From Rhodovulum visakhapatnamense (GTDB lineage Bacteria > Pseudomonadota > Alphaproteobacteria > Rhodobacterales > Rhodobacteraceae), in assembly GCF_004365965.1 (NCBI RefSeq), contig NZ_SOEB01000006.1:150069-214068 (forward strand): a DNA stretch of 64,000 nucleotides, in the 5' to 3' direction. Of this stretch, positions 8,805 through 17,625 are shown piece by piece. A model generated the notes under the pieces. The model saw only the letters and a list, made by a program, of their open reading frames with translations. It had not been told where the DNA came from and did not search any database. Within the stretch, counting starts at the first letter, position 1; each line of letters begins with the position of its first letter. The position numbers were made by a program, and so were the translations under genes.

Positions 8805-9353
8805 ATGGCACGGGCAGCGGCAGGGCTGAGGGCGCTTCGGCGCCTCCTCGATGCCCTCTATATGGCGGGGGGCGTGATCGCGGCGGGTTTCCTGCTGGCG
8901 ATCCTCGGACTGATCGTGGCGCAGATGGTGGCGCGCTGGACCGGGCATGTGGTGCCGGGGGCGTCGGACTATGCGGGCTATTGCATGGCGTCGGCCTCGT
9001 TCTTCGCCTTTGCCCATGCGCTGGACCGGGGCGCGCATATCCGGGTGGGGCTGTTGCTGACGGTGCTCGGTCGGCACCGGCGCTGGGCCGAGATCTGGGC
9101 GATGGCGGTCGGCGCCGTGACCGCCACCTTCTTCGCGCGCTATGCGGTCAAGGGCACCTACTGGTCCTGGAAACTGGGCGATGTCAGCCAGGGGCTCGAC
9201 CGCACGCCGCTGTGGATCCCGCAATTGTCGATGGCGGCGGGCACGGTGCTTCTGGCGATCTGCTTCTGGGACCATCTGATCCGGCTGATCGCGACAGGCC
9301 ATGACGGCATTCGCAGCGAGCAGGCCGAAGACCTTCCGGCGGGGCCGCGCTGA
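8805..9353 (+). CDS. TRAP transporter small membrane subunit (DctQ family)
   Basis: A 182-residue protein with four predicted membrane helices (about residues 18-42, 55-75, 92-115 and 135-158). The loop after helix 2 has DRGAHIRVGLL, a typical DctQ motif (family: R-G-x-H-I-R-V). It forms the membrane complex with the large DctM subunit. ATG at 8805 is chosen because it begins the family-like N-terminus; the frame is open upstream without homology. Its stop overlaps the dctM start as ATGA. Confidence 0.88.
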   Translation: MARAAAGLRALRRLLDALYMAGGVIAAGFLLAILGLIVAQMVARWTGHVVPGASDYAGYCMASASFFAFAHALDRGAHIRVGLLLTVLGRHRRWAEIWAMAVGAVTATFFARYAVKGTYWSWKLGDVSQGLDRTPLWIPQLSMAAGTVLLAICFWDHLIRLIATGHDGIRSEQAEDLPAGPR

Positions 9354-10666
9354 TGGAGCAGTTGGCCCCGATCGCGATTTTCCTGTTCGTCCTTTTCCTG
9401 CTGCTCGGGTCCGGCGTCTGGGTCGGGCTGGCGCTGATGGGCGTGGCCTATGTCGGCATGGAGCTGTTCACCGCGCGCCCGGCGGGCGATGCGATGATCA
9501 CCCGGATCTGGGCGGCCTCGTCCTCCTGGACGCTGACCGCGCTGCCGCTGTTCATCTGGATGGGCGAGATCCTGTACCGGACGCGGCTGTCCGAAGACAT
9601 GTTCCGCGGCCTCGCGCCCTGGATGGCGCGGCTGCCGGGCGGGCTGATCCATACCAATATCGTGGGCTGCACCGTCTTCGCGGCGGTCTCGGGCTCGTCG
9701 GCGGCAACGCTGACCACGGTCGGGCGGATGTCGATCCCCGAACTGCGCCGCCGCGGCTATCCCGAGCCGATGGTGATCGGCACGCTGGCCGGGGCGGCGA
9801 CGCTGGGGCTGATGATCCCGCCCTCGCTGACGCTGATCGTCTATGGCGTCACCATCAACGAGTCGATCACCCGGCTTTTCATGGCCGGGGTGGTGCCGGG
9901 GCTGGTGCTGGCGCTGATGTTCATGGCCTATGTCGGGCTGGCTTCGCGGCTGTCGAAGGATTTTGCCCCCACGCCCGAGCCCGCCCTGTCGCTGATCGAT
10001 CGGCTGAAGGCGGCGCGCCATCTGCTGCCGGTGCTGTGCCTGATCGTGGTGGTGATCGGGTCGATGTATCTGGGCTATGCCACCGCGACCGAGGCCGCGG
10101 CCTTCGGGGTGCTGGGCGCGCTGGCGCTGGCGGCTGCTCAGGGCTCGCTGTCGGCGGCAAGCTTCGGCGCGAGCCTGATGGGCGCGGTCCGGACCTCGGC
10201 GATGATCGCGCTGATCCTTGCGGGGGCGGCCTTCCTGTCGCTGTCGATGGGGTTCACCGGCATCCCGCGCGGGCTGGCCGACCTGATCGCGGGGTTCGAT
10301 CTGTCGCGGGTTCAGCTGATCCTGGCGCTGCTGGTCTTCTACATCGTGCTTGGCTGTTTTCTCGACGGGATCTCGTCGGTGGTGCTGACCATGGCGGTGG
10401 TCGAGCCGATGATCCGCGCGGCCGGGATCGACCTGATCTGGTTCGGCATCTTCATCGTCGTGGTGGTCGAGATGGCGCAGATCACGCCGCCCATCGGCTT
10501 CAACCTCTTCGTGCTGCAGGGCATGACCGGGCATGGCATGGGGTTCATCGCGCGCGCGGCGCTGCCGATGTTCCTGATCATGGTGGTCATGGTCTTCGTG
10601 CTGATCGCGGTGCCCGGGCTGGCGACCTGGCTGCCCGACAGCCTGCGCCAGCGGCCGGGGGGCTGA
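9353..10666 (+). CDS. TRAP transporter large permease subunit (DctM family)
   Basis: This 437-residue, highly hydrophobic protein matches DctM, the sodium-coupled permease of TRAP systems, with about 12 membrane segments. Typical pieces are LPLFIWMGEILYR near residue 65, FAAVSGSSAATLTTVG (110-125), GLMIPPSLTLIVYG near 150-163 and VEMAQITPPIGFNLFVLQG near the C-terminus. Length is normal for the family. It overlaps dctQ by 4 nt. Together with the upstream two genes it makes a complete TRAP system; a BASS-type permease follows 36 nt later. Confidence 0.92.
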   Translation: MEQLAPIAIFLFVLFLLLGSGVWVGLALMGVAYVGMELFTARPAGDAMITRIWAASSSWTLTALPLFIWMGEILYRTRLSEDMFRGLAPWMARLPGGLIHTNIVGCTVFAAVSGSSAATLTTVGRMSIPELRRRGYPEPMVIGTLAGAATLGLMIPPSLTLIVYGVTINESITRLFMAGVVPGLVLALMFMAYVGLASRLSKDFAPTPEPALSLIDRLKAARHLLPVLCLIVVVIGSMYLGYATATEAAAFGVLGALALAAAQGSLSAASFGASLMGAVRTSAMIALILAGAAFLSLSMGFTGIPRGLADLIAGFDLSRVQLILALLVFYIVLGCFLDGISSVVLTMAVVEPMIRAAGIDLIWFGIFIVVVVEMAQITPPIGFNLFVLQGMTGHGMGFIARAALPMFLIMVVMVFVLIAVPGLATWLPDSLRQRPGG

Positions 10667-10702
10667 GGCGGGCATGAGCTTCACACGTCGTCGGGGGACG
10701 GC

Positions 10703-11620
10703 ATGATCCGGTTTCTGGGCGCGCTGGCCGCGCGGGGGCGCTATCTGCTGGTCGCGGGGCTTGCGACCGGGGTGCTGCTGCCGCCGCTGGCGCAGGCGAT
10801 GCGGCCCTGGCTGCCCGAGATGGTGGCGGGGCTGATGTTTCTGGCGGCGCTCAGGATCGGGCCACGCCAGGCGCTGGGCGCGGTGCGCGACCTGCCCCGG
10901 GTGCTGGCACTGGCGCTGCTGTTGCAACTGGCGCTGCCGCTGGCGGTGGCGGGCGGGGCGGCGGCGCTGGGTCTGGGCGGCACCGCCGTTGCGACCGCGC
11001 TGATCCTGATGGCGGCGGCCTCGCCCATTGCCGGCGCGCCCAGCCTGACGGTCCTGAGCGGCGGCGACCCCGCCCCGGCGCTGCGGCTGCTGATCGTGGC
11101 GACTGCGCTTCTGCCCGTCACGGTGCTGCCGGTCTTCCTGCTTGCCGGGGGGCTGGGCAGTCCGGCGGCGGTTCTGGCCGCGGCGGGGCGGCTTCTGGCG
11201 GTGATCCTGCTGGCGGCGGGGGCGGCCTTCCTGCTGCGCGCGACCTGGCTGAGGGCGCCGCGGCCCGAGACGATCTCGGCGCTCGACGGGCTTTCGGCGC
11301 TGGCGATGGCCATCGTCGTGATCGGGCTGATGGCCGAGGCCGGGCCGACCCTTCTGTCCCGTCCGACCGAGCTTGCGGGCTGGCTGGCGGTGGCGCTGGC
11401 GGCCAATCTGGGGGTGCAGATCGTGGCCGACCGGCTGCTGGCGCGGGGGCCGCTGAGGGACCAGCGCCTTCCGCTGTCGGTTGCTGCGGGGAACCGCAAC
11501 ATCGCGCTTTTTCTGGTGGCACTGCCGCCCGAGACGACCGACCCGCTGCTGCTGTTCATCGCCTGCTACCAGGTGCCGATGTACCTGACCCCGCTTCTGC
11601 GGCGACGGCGCGGCGGCTAG
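10703..11620 (+). CDS. BASS-family (bile acid:sodium symporter-like) permease
   Basis: The 305-residue protein is almost entirely hydrophobic, with 9-10 predicted membrane helices. Near the C-terminus it has the motif GNRNIALFLVALPPE, which corresponds to the sodium-binding crossover region of BASS transporters. These move bile acids, pantoate, pyruvate or other organic anions with Na+. The gene starts 36 nt after dctM and precedes an amidase gene, so it may be part of the same transcription unit. The family assignment is moderate because the rest of the sequence is low-complexity Leu/Ala. Confidence 0.68.
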   Translation: MIRFLGALAARGRYLLVAGLATGVLLPPLAQAMRPWLPEMVAGLMFLAALRIGPRQALGAVRDLPRVLALALLLQLALPLAVAGGAAALGLGGTAVATALILMAAASPIAGAPSLTVLSGGDPAPALRLLIVATALLPVTVLPVFLLAGGLGSPAAVLAAAGRLLAVILLAAGAAFLLRATWLRAPRPETISALDGLSALAMAIVVIGLMAEAGPTLLSRPTELAGWLAVALAANLGVQIVADRLLARGPLRDQRLPLSVAAGNRNIALFLVALPPETTDPLLLFIACYQVPMYLTPLLRRRRGG

Positions 11621-11715
11621 GCCGGGCCGTCGGGGGACGGACCGCGGCGCGGCGGTCTCGACACGGGCGGGCGCGCGGCTAGGTATCGGGGGCGAACAAC
11701 AAGGAGACAGCCGAA

Positions 11716-13035
11716 ATGGCCGATGGAAGCAGGACCGGCGGCGCGTGCCGCAGCCTCGTCGTGAACGGGTTCACCAACAGCGTGCTCGACCCCGACGCGC
11801 CGATGTTGGGGCCGGTCGAGAATGGCGGGACGGTGATCGCCAATACAGCGCCCGGATGCTGGGGGCCGATGATCACGCCCAGCCTGCGCGGCGGCCACGA
11901 GGTCACCCGCCCGGTCGCGGTCGAGGGCGCCGAACCGGGCGATGCCATCGCCATCCGCATTCGCGACATCACCGTGACCTCGGTCGCGACCGCCTCGGGC
12001 CATGACAGCTCGCCCGAGGGGTTCTGCCTCGGCGATCCCTATGTCGCGGCGCGCTGCCCCACTTGCGACGCGCTCTGGCCCGAGACCCATGTCGAGGGGA
12101 TCGGCCAGGAGGCCGTGCGCTGCAATGTCTGCGGCAATGCGGTGACGCCCTTCGCCATCGTCCATGGCTATACCGTCACCTTCGACGATACCCGCAGCGT
12201 GGGCCTGACCCTGCCCAAGGCCGCGGCCGAGACCATCGCCCATGACGCGGATCATTACGCGGCGCTCCCCGATGCCAGCCGCCAGCACTCGATCCTGGTC
12301 TATGCGCCCTCGGACATGCCGGGCGCGCTGGTCCGGATGCGTCCCTTCCTGGGCCAGCTTGGCACCTGCCCGTCGAAGGCCATGCCCGACAGCCACAATG
12401 CGGGCGATTTCGGCGCCTTCCTGGTCGGTGCGCCGCACCCCTATGCGCTGAGCCCCGAGGAGCTCGCAGAGCACAAGACCGACGGTCATATGGATATCGA
12501 CGCGGTCCGTCCCGGTGCCATTCTGGTCTGCCCGGTCAAGGTGAAGGGCGCGGGGCTTTACATGGGCGACATGCATGCGGGCCAGGGCGATGGCGAGATC
12601 GCGGGCCACACCATGGACGTGGCGGGCAGCGTGACGCTGCAGGTCGAGGTGGTGAAGGACTATCCCATCGACGGGCCGGTGCTGTTCCCGCTGGCCGAGG
12701 ATCTGCCGCCGATGGCGCGGCCCTTCACCGCCGAGGAAAAGGCGCGCGGCGAGCGGCTGGCGCGGCGCTGGGACGTGGCGGCGCTGGAAGAGGTGGCGCC
12801 GGTGTCGGTCATCGGCACCGGGGCCAACCTGAACATCGCCATCGAGAACGGGCTGGAGCGGGCGGCGAAACTTCTGGACCTGCCGGTCGCCGAGATCCGC
12901 AACCGCGCCACGATCAACGGCGCCATCGAGATCGGCCGGGCGCCGGGGGTGATCCAGGTCACCTTCCTCGCGCCGCTCGACCGGCTGGATGCGGCCGGGC
13001 TTGGCGATTACGCGCGCGAGCAATACGGTCTGTGA
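11716..13035 (+). CDS. Acetamidase/formamidase family hydrolase with inserted zinc-ribbon-like motif
   Basis: This 439-residue protein belongs to the FmdA/AmdA family, which hydrolyses short amides to ammonia and the carboxylic acid. Family landmarks include GCWGPMITP, the EPGDAIAIRI strand, ASGHD, SHNAGDFG, GAGLYMGDMHAGQGDGE and GAIEIGRAPGVIQVT. It carries CPTC at 114-117 and CNVC at 136-139, a CxxC-X18-CxxC arrangement that looks like a structural zinc site. A good ribosome site (AAGGAGAC) precedes ATG 11716. It ends the TRAP-BASS-amidase group and suggests that an imported amide, or an acid amide product, is the substrate. It could act on a larger amide than acetamide. Confidence 0.82.
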   Translation: MADGSRTGGACRSLVVNGFTNSVLDPDAPMLGPVENGGTVIANTAPGCWGPMITPSLRGGHEVTRPVAVEGAEPGDAIAIRIRDITVTSVATASGHDSSPEGFCLGDPYVAARCPTCDALWPETHVEGIGQEAVRCNVCGNAVTPFAIVHGYTVTFDDTRSVGLTLPKAAAETIAHDADHYAALPDASRQHSILVYAPSDMPGALVRMRPFLGQLGTCPSKAMPDSHNAGDFGAFLVGAPHPYALSPEELAEHKTDGHMDIDAVRPGAILVCPVKVKGAGLYMGDMHAGQGDGEIAGHTMDVAGSVTLQVEVVKDYPIDGPVLFPLAEDLPPMARPFTAEEKARGERLARRWDVAALEEVAPVSVIGTGANLNIAIENGLERAAKLLDLPVAEIRNRATINGAIEIGRAPGVIQVTFLAPLDRLDAAGLGDYAREQYGL

Positions 13036-13087
13036 GGATCGGCTCCGGGGGGCGGGAGTGCCGCCCTCCGGGTTTGGTTCGGCCTCC

Positions 13088-13795
13088 TCAGGCCGATTTT
13101 TTCGCGGTACGGCGGCGCAGCCCGGCCACCCCGGCCAGGCCCGACAGCAGCATCAGTGCCGAGGCCGGCAGCGGCACCGGCGCGGGCGCGATCGGGTCGG
13201 CGAAGGCGAAATAGGCGTTGTCGATATAGCCGTCATTGTTCGTGCCGCCGCTGATCCGGGTCGAGCTGAGCACGAAGGTCAGGTAGGCGGTGCCGAGGGG
13301 CACCGCACCCGAGGTTTCCTGATAGTACTTGCCGCCCGCGGTGACCCGGGTGTCCCAGGACCCGCTGTAAAGCGTGCTCGACAGCAGGGCGTCGCTGCCC
13401 AGCTGGGTGTCGTCGGCGCCGAAGAAGAAGACCGACATGACGCCCCGGTCTTCCTGGGTGTGCCAGCCGAAGAGATCGGCGGACATGGTGTAGTCGAGCC
13501 CGGTCGTGCCGAGCCGCGAGAGGTCGTCGCCGGTCAGGTCATAGGTCTGCGAGATCGCGCTGAAGGTGCCGGGCCCGGCAAAGAAATAGGACCCGGTGTC
13601 GATCCAGGGATCGGTCGAGCGCAGCCGGTAGGTGCCTTCCCAGCCGTCGGTCGTGTTGTCGAAGGTGCCGTTGACGATCAGGCTGGCGGCGGCGACCGGC
13701 GAGGCCAGGGCACCCAGAAGAACGGCGGGCAGAACGGCGGGCAGCGCGCGGCGCAGGACGGGCGCGAAGAGAGAGCGGAACAGGGCGGTGAACAT
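13088..13795 (-). CDS. VPLPA-CTERM sorting domain protein of unknown function
   Basis: A 235-residue secreted protein. It has an N-terminal signal peptide with a hydrophobic core (LPAVLLGALASPVAA, then cleavage before ASLIVNG), a beta-rich middle starting with NGTFDNTTDGWEG, which resembles carbohydrate-binding-like jelly-roll domains, and a C-terminal sorting tail: VPLPASALMLLSGLAG followed by an RRR cluster. This tripartite tail is the VPLPA-CTERM signal recognised by an exosortase that exports exopolysaccharide-associated proteins. Start 13795 is preferred because GAGGA precedes it; an ATG four codons earlier has no site. It lies 60 bases from a second VPLPA protein. No specific function can be given. 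Confidence 0.8.
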   Translation of the reverse strand: MFTALFRSLFAPVLRRALPAVLPAVLLGALASPVAAASLIVNGTFDNTTDGWEGTYRLRSTDPWIDTGSYFFAGPGTFSAISQTYDLTGDDLSRLGTTGLDYTMSADLFGWHTQEDRGVMSVFFFGADDTQLGSDALLSSTLYSGSWDTRVTAGGKYYQETSGAVPLGTAYLTFVLSSTRISGGTNNDGYIDNAYFAFADPIAPAPVPLPASALMLLSGLAGVAGLRRRTAKKSA

Positions 13796-13855
13796 GGGGG
13801 TCCTCATGGAACAGGGAAGGGGCGGCCGGGGATGCCGGCCGCAAAAGACAGCGGC

Positions 13856-14959
13856 TCAGGCCGCGAGGGCCGGGCGACGGCGGCGCGCGAGGCCGCCAAG
13901 TGCGGCCATGCCAGCCAGCAGCATCGGCAGCGCGGCCGGAAGCGGCACCGGGGCGGGCGCCACGTCATAGCCGCTGTTGGCCAGGGCGGCGTTCACATAA
14001 TCGGCGTTGTCGGTGATGAAGCCGTCGACACCCCAGGCCAGAAAATCGGCCAGAAGCGCTGCGGCCGAGGCCTCGTCGGTCGGGCGCAGGGTCCAGGCAT
14101 AGATTTCGAGCCCGGCCGCATGCACCGCCGCGACGAAATCTTCGGTGATGTAGCTGTAGCTGCTGGCCACCGCATCGGCGTAACCGGCCAGTTCGCTCAG
14201 CAACTCGTAGCTGGTGCCCGACCCGTTCAGGCCCAGCGCCCAGCCCTCGGCGGTCTGCACGCCACCATAGCCCAGGAGATCGACATAGACATCGGCCCCG
14301 GCGGCATCGAACAGCGCCGACATCTCGCGCACGTTGGTCACGCTGAAGGATTGCACCGCGCCGTTCGAGCCGGTCTCGCCGAAGCCCTTGTCCAGCATCT
14401 CGGCCACGACCTTGGCGTTGACCTCGGGGGTGTAGCTCGATTTCAGCTCGGTCAGCACGCCCAGATCGGTGCCGTGAGTGGCATTGTAGGCATTCACGGT
14501 GTCGAGGAACTCGCCCAGCGTCGGCACGCTGAAATCGGTGGTGGGGGTGAAGCCCGGATGGCTGTAGGAGGCCGAGCCGGTCGGCAGCAACGTCAGCTGC
14601 TTGATCTCGGCCAGGGTGAAATCGGCGACCCTGTAGCCGCCGTTCCGGGGCGGGAACCTGGCGGCGATGTCGGTGGTGCGTTCGAGCGTGCCGTCATGCA
14701 TGACGATCAGCTCGCCGTCCTTGCTGACCTGAACGTCGGTCTCAACCATGTCGGCGCCAAGATCGCCCGCCAGTTCGTAGCCGGGCAGGCTGTTTTCGGC
14801 CAGATAGTTGGGCGCACCGCGATGGCCGATCACCTTCGGGGCCTGACCGGACAGGGTCTGCCAGTCGAGCGTGGCGGCCTGGGCGACCGGGGGCGCCAGC
14901 AGCGGGCAAAGCGCAGTCAGCAGCGCACCGACAAGGGCGCCGTTCGAAACGAGCTTCAT
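13856..14959 (-). CDS. Secreted glycerophosphodiester phosphodiesterase with VPLPA-CTERM tail
   Basis: The 367-residue protein has a signal peptide (ending PPVAQA), a GDPD TIM-barrel domain and a C-terminal VPLPA sorting tail ending in RRRR. The catalytic HRGAPNYLAENS holds the essential His-Arg and the metal-binding Glu; DMVETDVQVSKDGELIVMHD supplies two more acidic ligands and the second His; ELKSSY and the C-terminal YAWTLRPTD-GVDGFITDN complete the fold. It would hydrolyse glycerophosphodiesters outside the cell to release glycerol-3-phosphate. AGGAAGGA precedes the start. An 18-bp PHO-box-like sequence lies 78 bases upstream, consistent with induction by phosphate starvation. Confidence 0.9.
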   Translation of the reverse strand: MKLVSNGALVGALLTALCPLLAPPVAQAATLDWQTLSGQAPKVIGHRGAPNYLAENSLPGYELAGDLGADMVETDVQVSKDGELIVMHDGTLERTTDIAARFPPRNGGYRVADFTLAEIKQLTLLPTGSASYSHPGFTPTTDFSVPTLGEFLDTVNAYNATHGTDLGVLTELKSSYTPEVNAKVVAEMLDKGFGETGSNGAVQSFSVTNVREMSALFDAAGADVYVDLLGYGGVQTAEGWALGLNGSGTSYELLSELAGYADAVASSYSYITEDFVAAVHAAGLEIYAWTLRPTDEASAAALLADFLAWGVDGFITDNADYVNAALANSGYDVAPAPVPLPAALPMLLAGMAALGGLARRRRPALAA

Positions 14960-15036
14960 GATGTCCTTCCTGATTGCGAAGTGGGCGCAGATCGTGCCCG
15001 CGGGGGTGCGGACCCCGTGTCGGTTAAGCTGCCCGG

Positions 15037-15054
15037 ATCACAGGATCATGACAT
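15037..15054 (-). promoter_or_regulatory. PHO-box-like site upstream of the GDPD gene
   Basis: On the - strand the sequence reads ATGTCATGATCCTGTGAT: two 7-base half-sites (ATGTCAT and CTGTGAT) separated by four bases, the geometry of the PhoB box (CTGTCAT-N4-CTGTCAT). Twelve of 18 positions match a commonly cited consensus by my alignment. A TTAAC-like -10 lies about 10 bases downstream. The target, a glycerophosphodiesterase, is a classic phosphate-starvation gene. Confidence 0.5.
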
Positions 15055-15135
15055 TTTTAATCAATGGCATGGCATCCGCCGTTGCGGCGCGTGGGCTGCC
15101 AGTGCGGCTCTCGGTGATCTTGCTTCGGGTCCGGC

Positions 15136-16215
15136 CTAGCGGAACCGGCGTCGGTATTCCGAAGGCGACAGGCCGACCTCTTTCTTGAACGCCTTGCAGA
15201 AATAGTTGGCGTCCTGGAAGGAGAGGTCGAGCGAGACGTTGGTGATCGGCAGATCGCTGTCCTGCAACAGTTCCTTGGCGCGCTCGATCCGCTGGGTCTT
15301 GAGGTAGGAGATGAAGGTCACGTCCATCTCCTTGCGGAACAGCCGGCTGAGATAGCAGGGGCTGATCTGGGCGAAATCCGCGGCATCTTCCAGCGTGACG
15401 CCCTTGTGCAGGTTCCGTTCGATGTAGTTCAGAACGTCCTGAATGCGGCCCGAGGCATGGGCACCGCCGGATTCGCTGGCCTCGAACAGCACGTCGGTGA
15501 GCTGGCACAGCACTTCCTGCACCTGGAAATGGCTGTGCAGGTCGAGCCGCCGGGATTCGAGCGTCTCGACCTGGCGGGCCAGCGTCGGGGGCAGGGCAAG
15601 ACCGCGCGCCTCGACCACCTGCAGCATGATGCGCAGGAATTCCAGCACCGCGCGGCGCGGCGAGGCCTCGCGCTGGGCATAGATGGCTTCGAGATGACGG
15701 CGAACCAGAGCCAGGCATTCGCGATAGGCGCTGTGATCCACGAGGCCTGCGATGCGGTCGCCAACCGGCGGTTCGGGGACGCGGATCGCATCGGGGGCAG
15801 GGGCGGTCACGGTCCAGGACCCCGCAGCCCGGGCCGCCATCGGCTCGTGCGTGGCAAGGCATTCGTGAACCGCCTTCAGCAGATCGTCGGTGCGAATGGG
15901 CTTCAGCAGGAAATTGTCCGCCTTGAGATGGATCGCGGTTTGCATGATCTCGAAATAATCGTAGGCGGTCAGGATGATGACCTTGGTCGCCAGGCCGCGG
16001 TCGCGCACCGACTGGATGATCTCGAGCCCGTTGGGACGCGGGATCTTGATGTCGATCAGCATCAGGTCGATATGCTGGCCGTCGATCAGGGCCATGGCCT
16101 CGGTGCCGTTGCGGGCCTCGCCGACGATCCGCGCGCCGTCGAGGTTCTTTTCCAGAATGCTGCGCAGGGCGCGGCGTTCCAGCTCTTCGTCTTCGATGAT
16201 CGCGATGTCGAACAT
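15136..16215 (-). CDS. Response regulator, receiver plus AraC-type DNA-binding domain (YesN type)
   Basis: The 359-residue protein has an N-terminal receiver domain with acidic pair E8-D9/E10, phospho-acceptor Asp in LMLIDIKIPRPNG (about residue 55), Thr in ILTAYDYF and Lys in LLKPI. A linker of about 100 residues leads to a C-terminal pair of AraC helix-turn-helix motifs (VTLEDAADFAQISPCYLSRLFRKE, shown in part, and PITNVSLDLSFQDANYFCKAFKKEVG, ending in the FRRRFR-type tail). It starts 27 nt after the PocR-type histidine kinase and ends the BMC transcription unit. It is the likely activator of the BMC operons in response to the diol. Confidence 0.9.
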   Translation of the reverse strand: MFDIAIIEDEELERRALRSILEKNLDGARIVGEARNGTEAMALIDGQHIDLMLIDIKIPRPNGLEIIQSVRDRGLATKVIILTAYDYFEIMQTAIHLKADNFLLKPIRTDDLLKAVHECLATHEPMAARAAGSWTVTAPAPDAIRVPEPPVGDRIAGLVDHSAYRECLALVRRHLEAIYAQREASPRRAVLEFLRIMLQVVEARGLALPPTLARQVETLESRRLDLHSHFQVQEVLCQLTDVLFEASESGGAHASGRIQDVLNYIERNLHKGVTLEDAADFAQISPCYLSRLFRKEMDVTFISYLKTQRIERAKELLQDSDLPITNVSLDLSFQDANYFCKAFKKEVGLSPSEYRRRFR

Positions 16216-16242
16216 CTTTCCGCTTCCTTGTCGCTCGCGGGC

Positions 16243-17625
16243 CTAGACCGCGGCCTCGTCGAAATCGGTGGGCAGGCGCAGCCGCACCAGCGTGCCGCGG
16301 CCGCCGCGGAACGGGCTGACGATTTCCAGCCCGTGGCCATCGCCGAAATAATGCCGCATCCGGCTGTCGACATTGTGCAGCCCGATGCTCTTGCGGCCGC
16401 TGCGGTCGGCAACGCCCGCCAGAACCTGGATCCGCCGTTCGGTCGGGATGCCGTCGCCATTGTCGACGATGTCCACGATCACGTCATGGCCGTCGCGATA
16501 GGCGGTGATATCGATCAGACCGCCGCTTTCGCGCGGTTCGATCGCGTAGTTCATGCAGTTTTCCACGATCGGCTGCAGGACCATGAAGGGGCAGGTCACC
16601 TCGGCCAGATCGGCGGGCAGGTCGATCGAGAAGGTGAAGCGGTCGCCCAGCCGCAGCCGCAACAGGAACAGGTAGTTCTTGACGTGATCGACCTCGGTCG
16701 CGAGCGGCACGAACTGGGTGCCGCTTTTCTTGAGGATATACCGCATCATGTCGGCAAAGGCATGGACCGTGTTTTCGGTCTGCGCCGCGTCCTCGATCAG
16801 CGCGAGCCGACCGATGGTGTTGAGCACGTTGAACAGGAAATGCGGGTTCACCTGATAGGACAGGGCCTGCAGTTCCGCCTCGCGGAGCGAACGTTCCAGT
16901 TCGGCCCGGCGCTTGGATTCCTCCATCAGCCGCAGGTTCTTGGCGTAAAGCTCCTGGGTGACGCTGCTGGAATAGCTTTCCTCGACGATATGCGAGGCGA
17001 TGTAGAACAGCGAATAGGCCGCCGAGCGGAGCCGCCCGTAGGAAATCTCGCCGATGTCATGGTAAAGCGCCATCAGGCGCGGGTCCTCGCGCCAGGACGC
17101 CTCGACCGGGAAGAGGCCCGACAGGTCCACCAGGTCGGGCGCCATCTCGCCGGGCCGCATCTTGACCTGGCCGCAGATCACCGCGCCCAGATATTCGCCC
17201 CGCATGATGATCGGCGCGGCGAAGTCGACGAGGCCCGCATGGCATTTGTAGATCGAGGGATCGCCGGTCGACAGCGCCGTGCGCCCGCCCACCGCGTCGC
17301 AGTGATAGCACCGCTCGCGCCATTTCGGATGGTGCCGGATCGTGTCGCAGAAGGAACTGAACCCGCTTGGCCTTGTGACCGGCTCGCCTTCGGGGTCGAC
17401 GATCACCATCGCCACCCCCACCGCCGCGCTGAAGTTGTCCTGTACCTTCTGCAGCATGTCGACGCTCATGAGGTCGGCAAGGCGCTGGCGGCGGGCGGCT
17501 TTTGCTTCGAGGGTCTCGCCGCCGCCGCGGGGGGAAGGTGTATTATTTATGCATGAATTCGGACGGGGCTCGGATGTCAGTTGCAAGCCTTCTGCAAGGC
17601 GACCGCCCGATCCGTCCGCTCCCAT
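16243..17625 (-). CDS. Sensor histidine kinase with PocR ligand-binding domain (LytS/YesM type)
   Basis: This 460-residue kinase has a PocR-type sensory domain (about residues 45-215) with the Cys-containing segments SSFCDTIR, CYHCDAVGG and YKCHAGLVDFAAPI. In the pdu system PocR senses 1,2-propanediol. A coiled linker is followed by the His_kinase motif YQVNPHFLFNVLNTIGRLALIED (phospho-His in NPHFLFN; quoted in part) and a GHKL ATPase with NCMNYAIE and SIGLHNVDSRM. No membrane helix is seen, so it senses an internal signal. ATG 17625 is preceded by AGAGGGG and lies 49 nt inside metK, giving translational coupling. The first 40 residues are not conserved-looking, so a later start is possible. 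Confidence 0.88.
   Translation of the reverse strand: MGADGSGGRLAEGLQLTSEPRPNSCINNTPSPRGGGETLEAKAARRQRLADLMSVDMLQKVQDNFSAAVGVAMVIVDPEGEPVTRPSGFSSFCDTIRHHPKWRERCYHCDAVGGRTALSTGDPSIYKCHAGLVDFAAPIIMRGEYLGAVICGQVKMRPGEMAPDLVDLSGLFPVEASWREDPRLMALYHDIGEISYGRLRSAAYSLFYIASHIVEESYSSSVTQELYAKNLRLMEESKRRAELERSLREAELQALSYQVNPHFLFNVLNTIGRLALIEDAAQTENTVHAFADMMRYILKKSGTQFVPLATEVDHVKNYLFLLRLRLGDRFTFSIDLPADLAEVTCPFMVLQPIVENCMNYAIEPRESGGLIDITAYRDGHDVIVDIVDNGDGIPTERRIQVLAGVADRSGRKSIGLHNVDSRMRHYFGDGHGLEIVSPFRGGRGTLVRLRLPTDFDEAAV

Noticed and set aside
13032..15188. Long open frame on the plus strand over the two VPLPA-CTERM genes (starting 12989)
   Set aside because: The sequence is Gly/Arg/Gln-rich shadow coding opposite two genes with clear signal peptides, motifs and sorting tails.
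15406..17556. 716-codon plus-strand frame opposite the two-component genes
   Set aside because: It lies antisense to clear receiver, HTH and kinase motifs and lacks any domain pattern.
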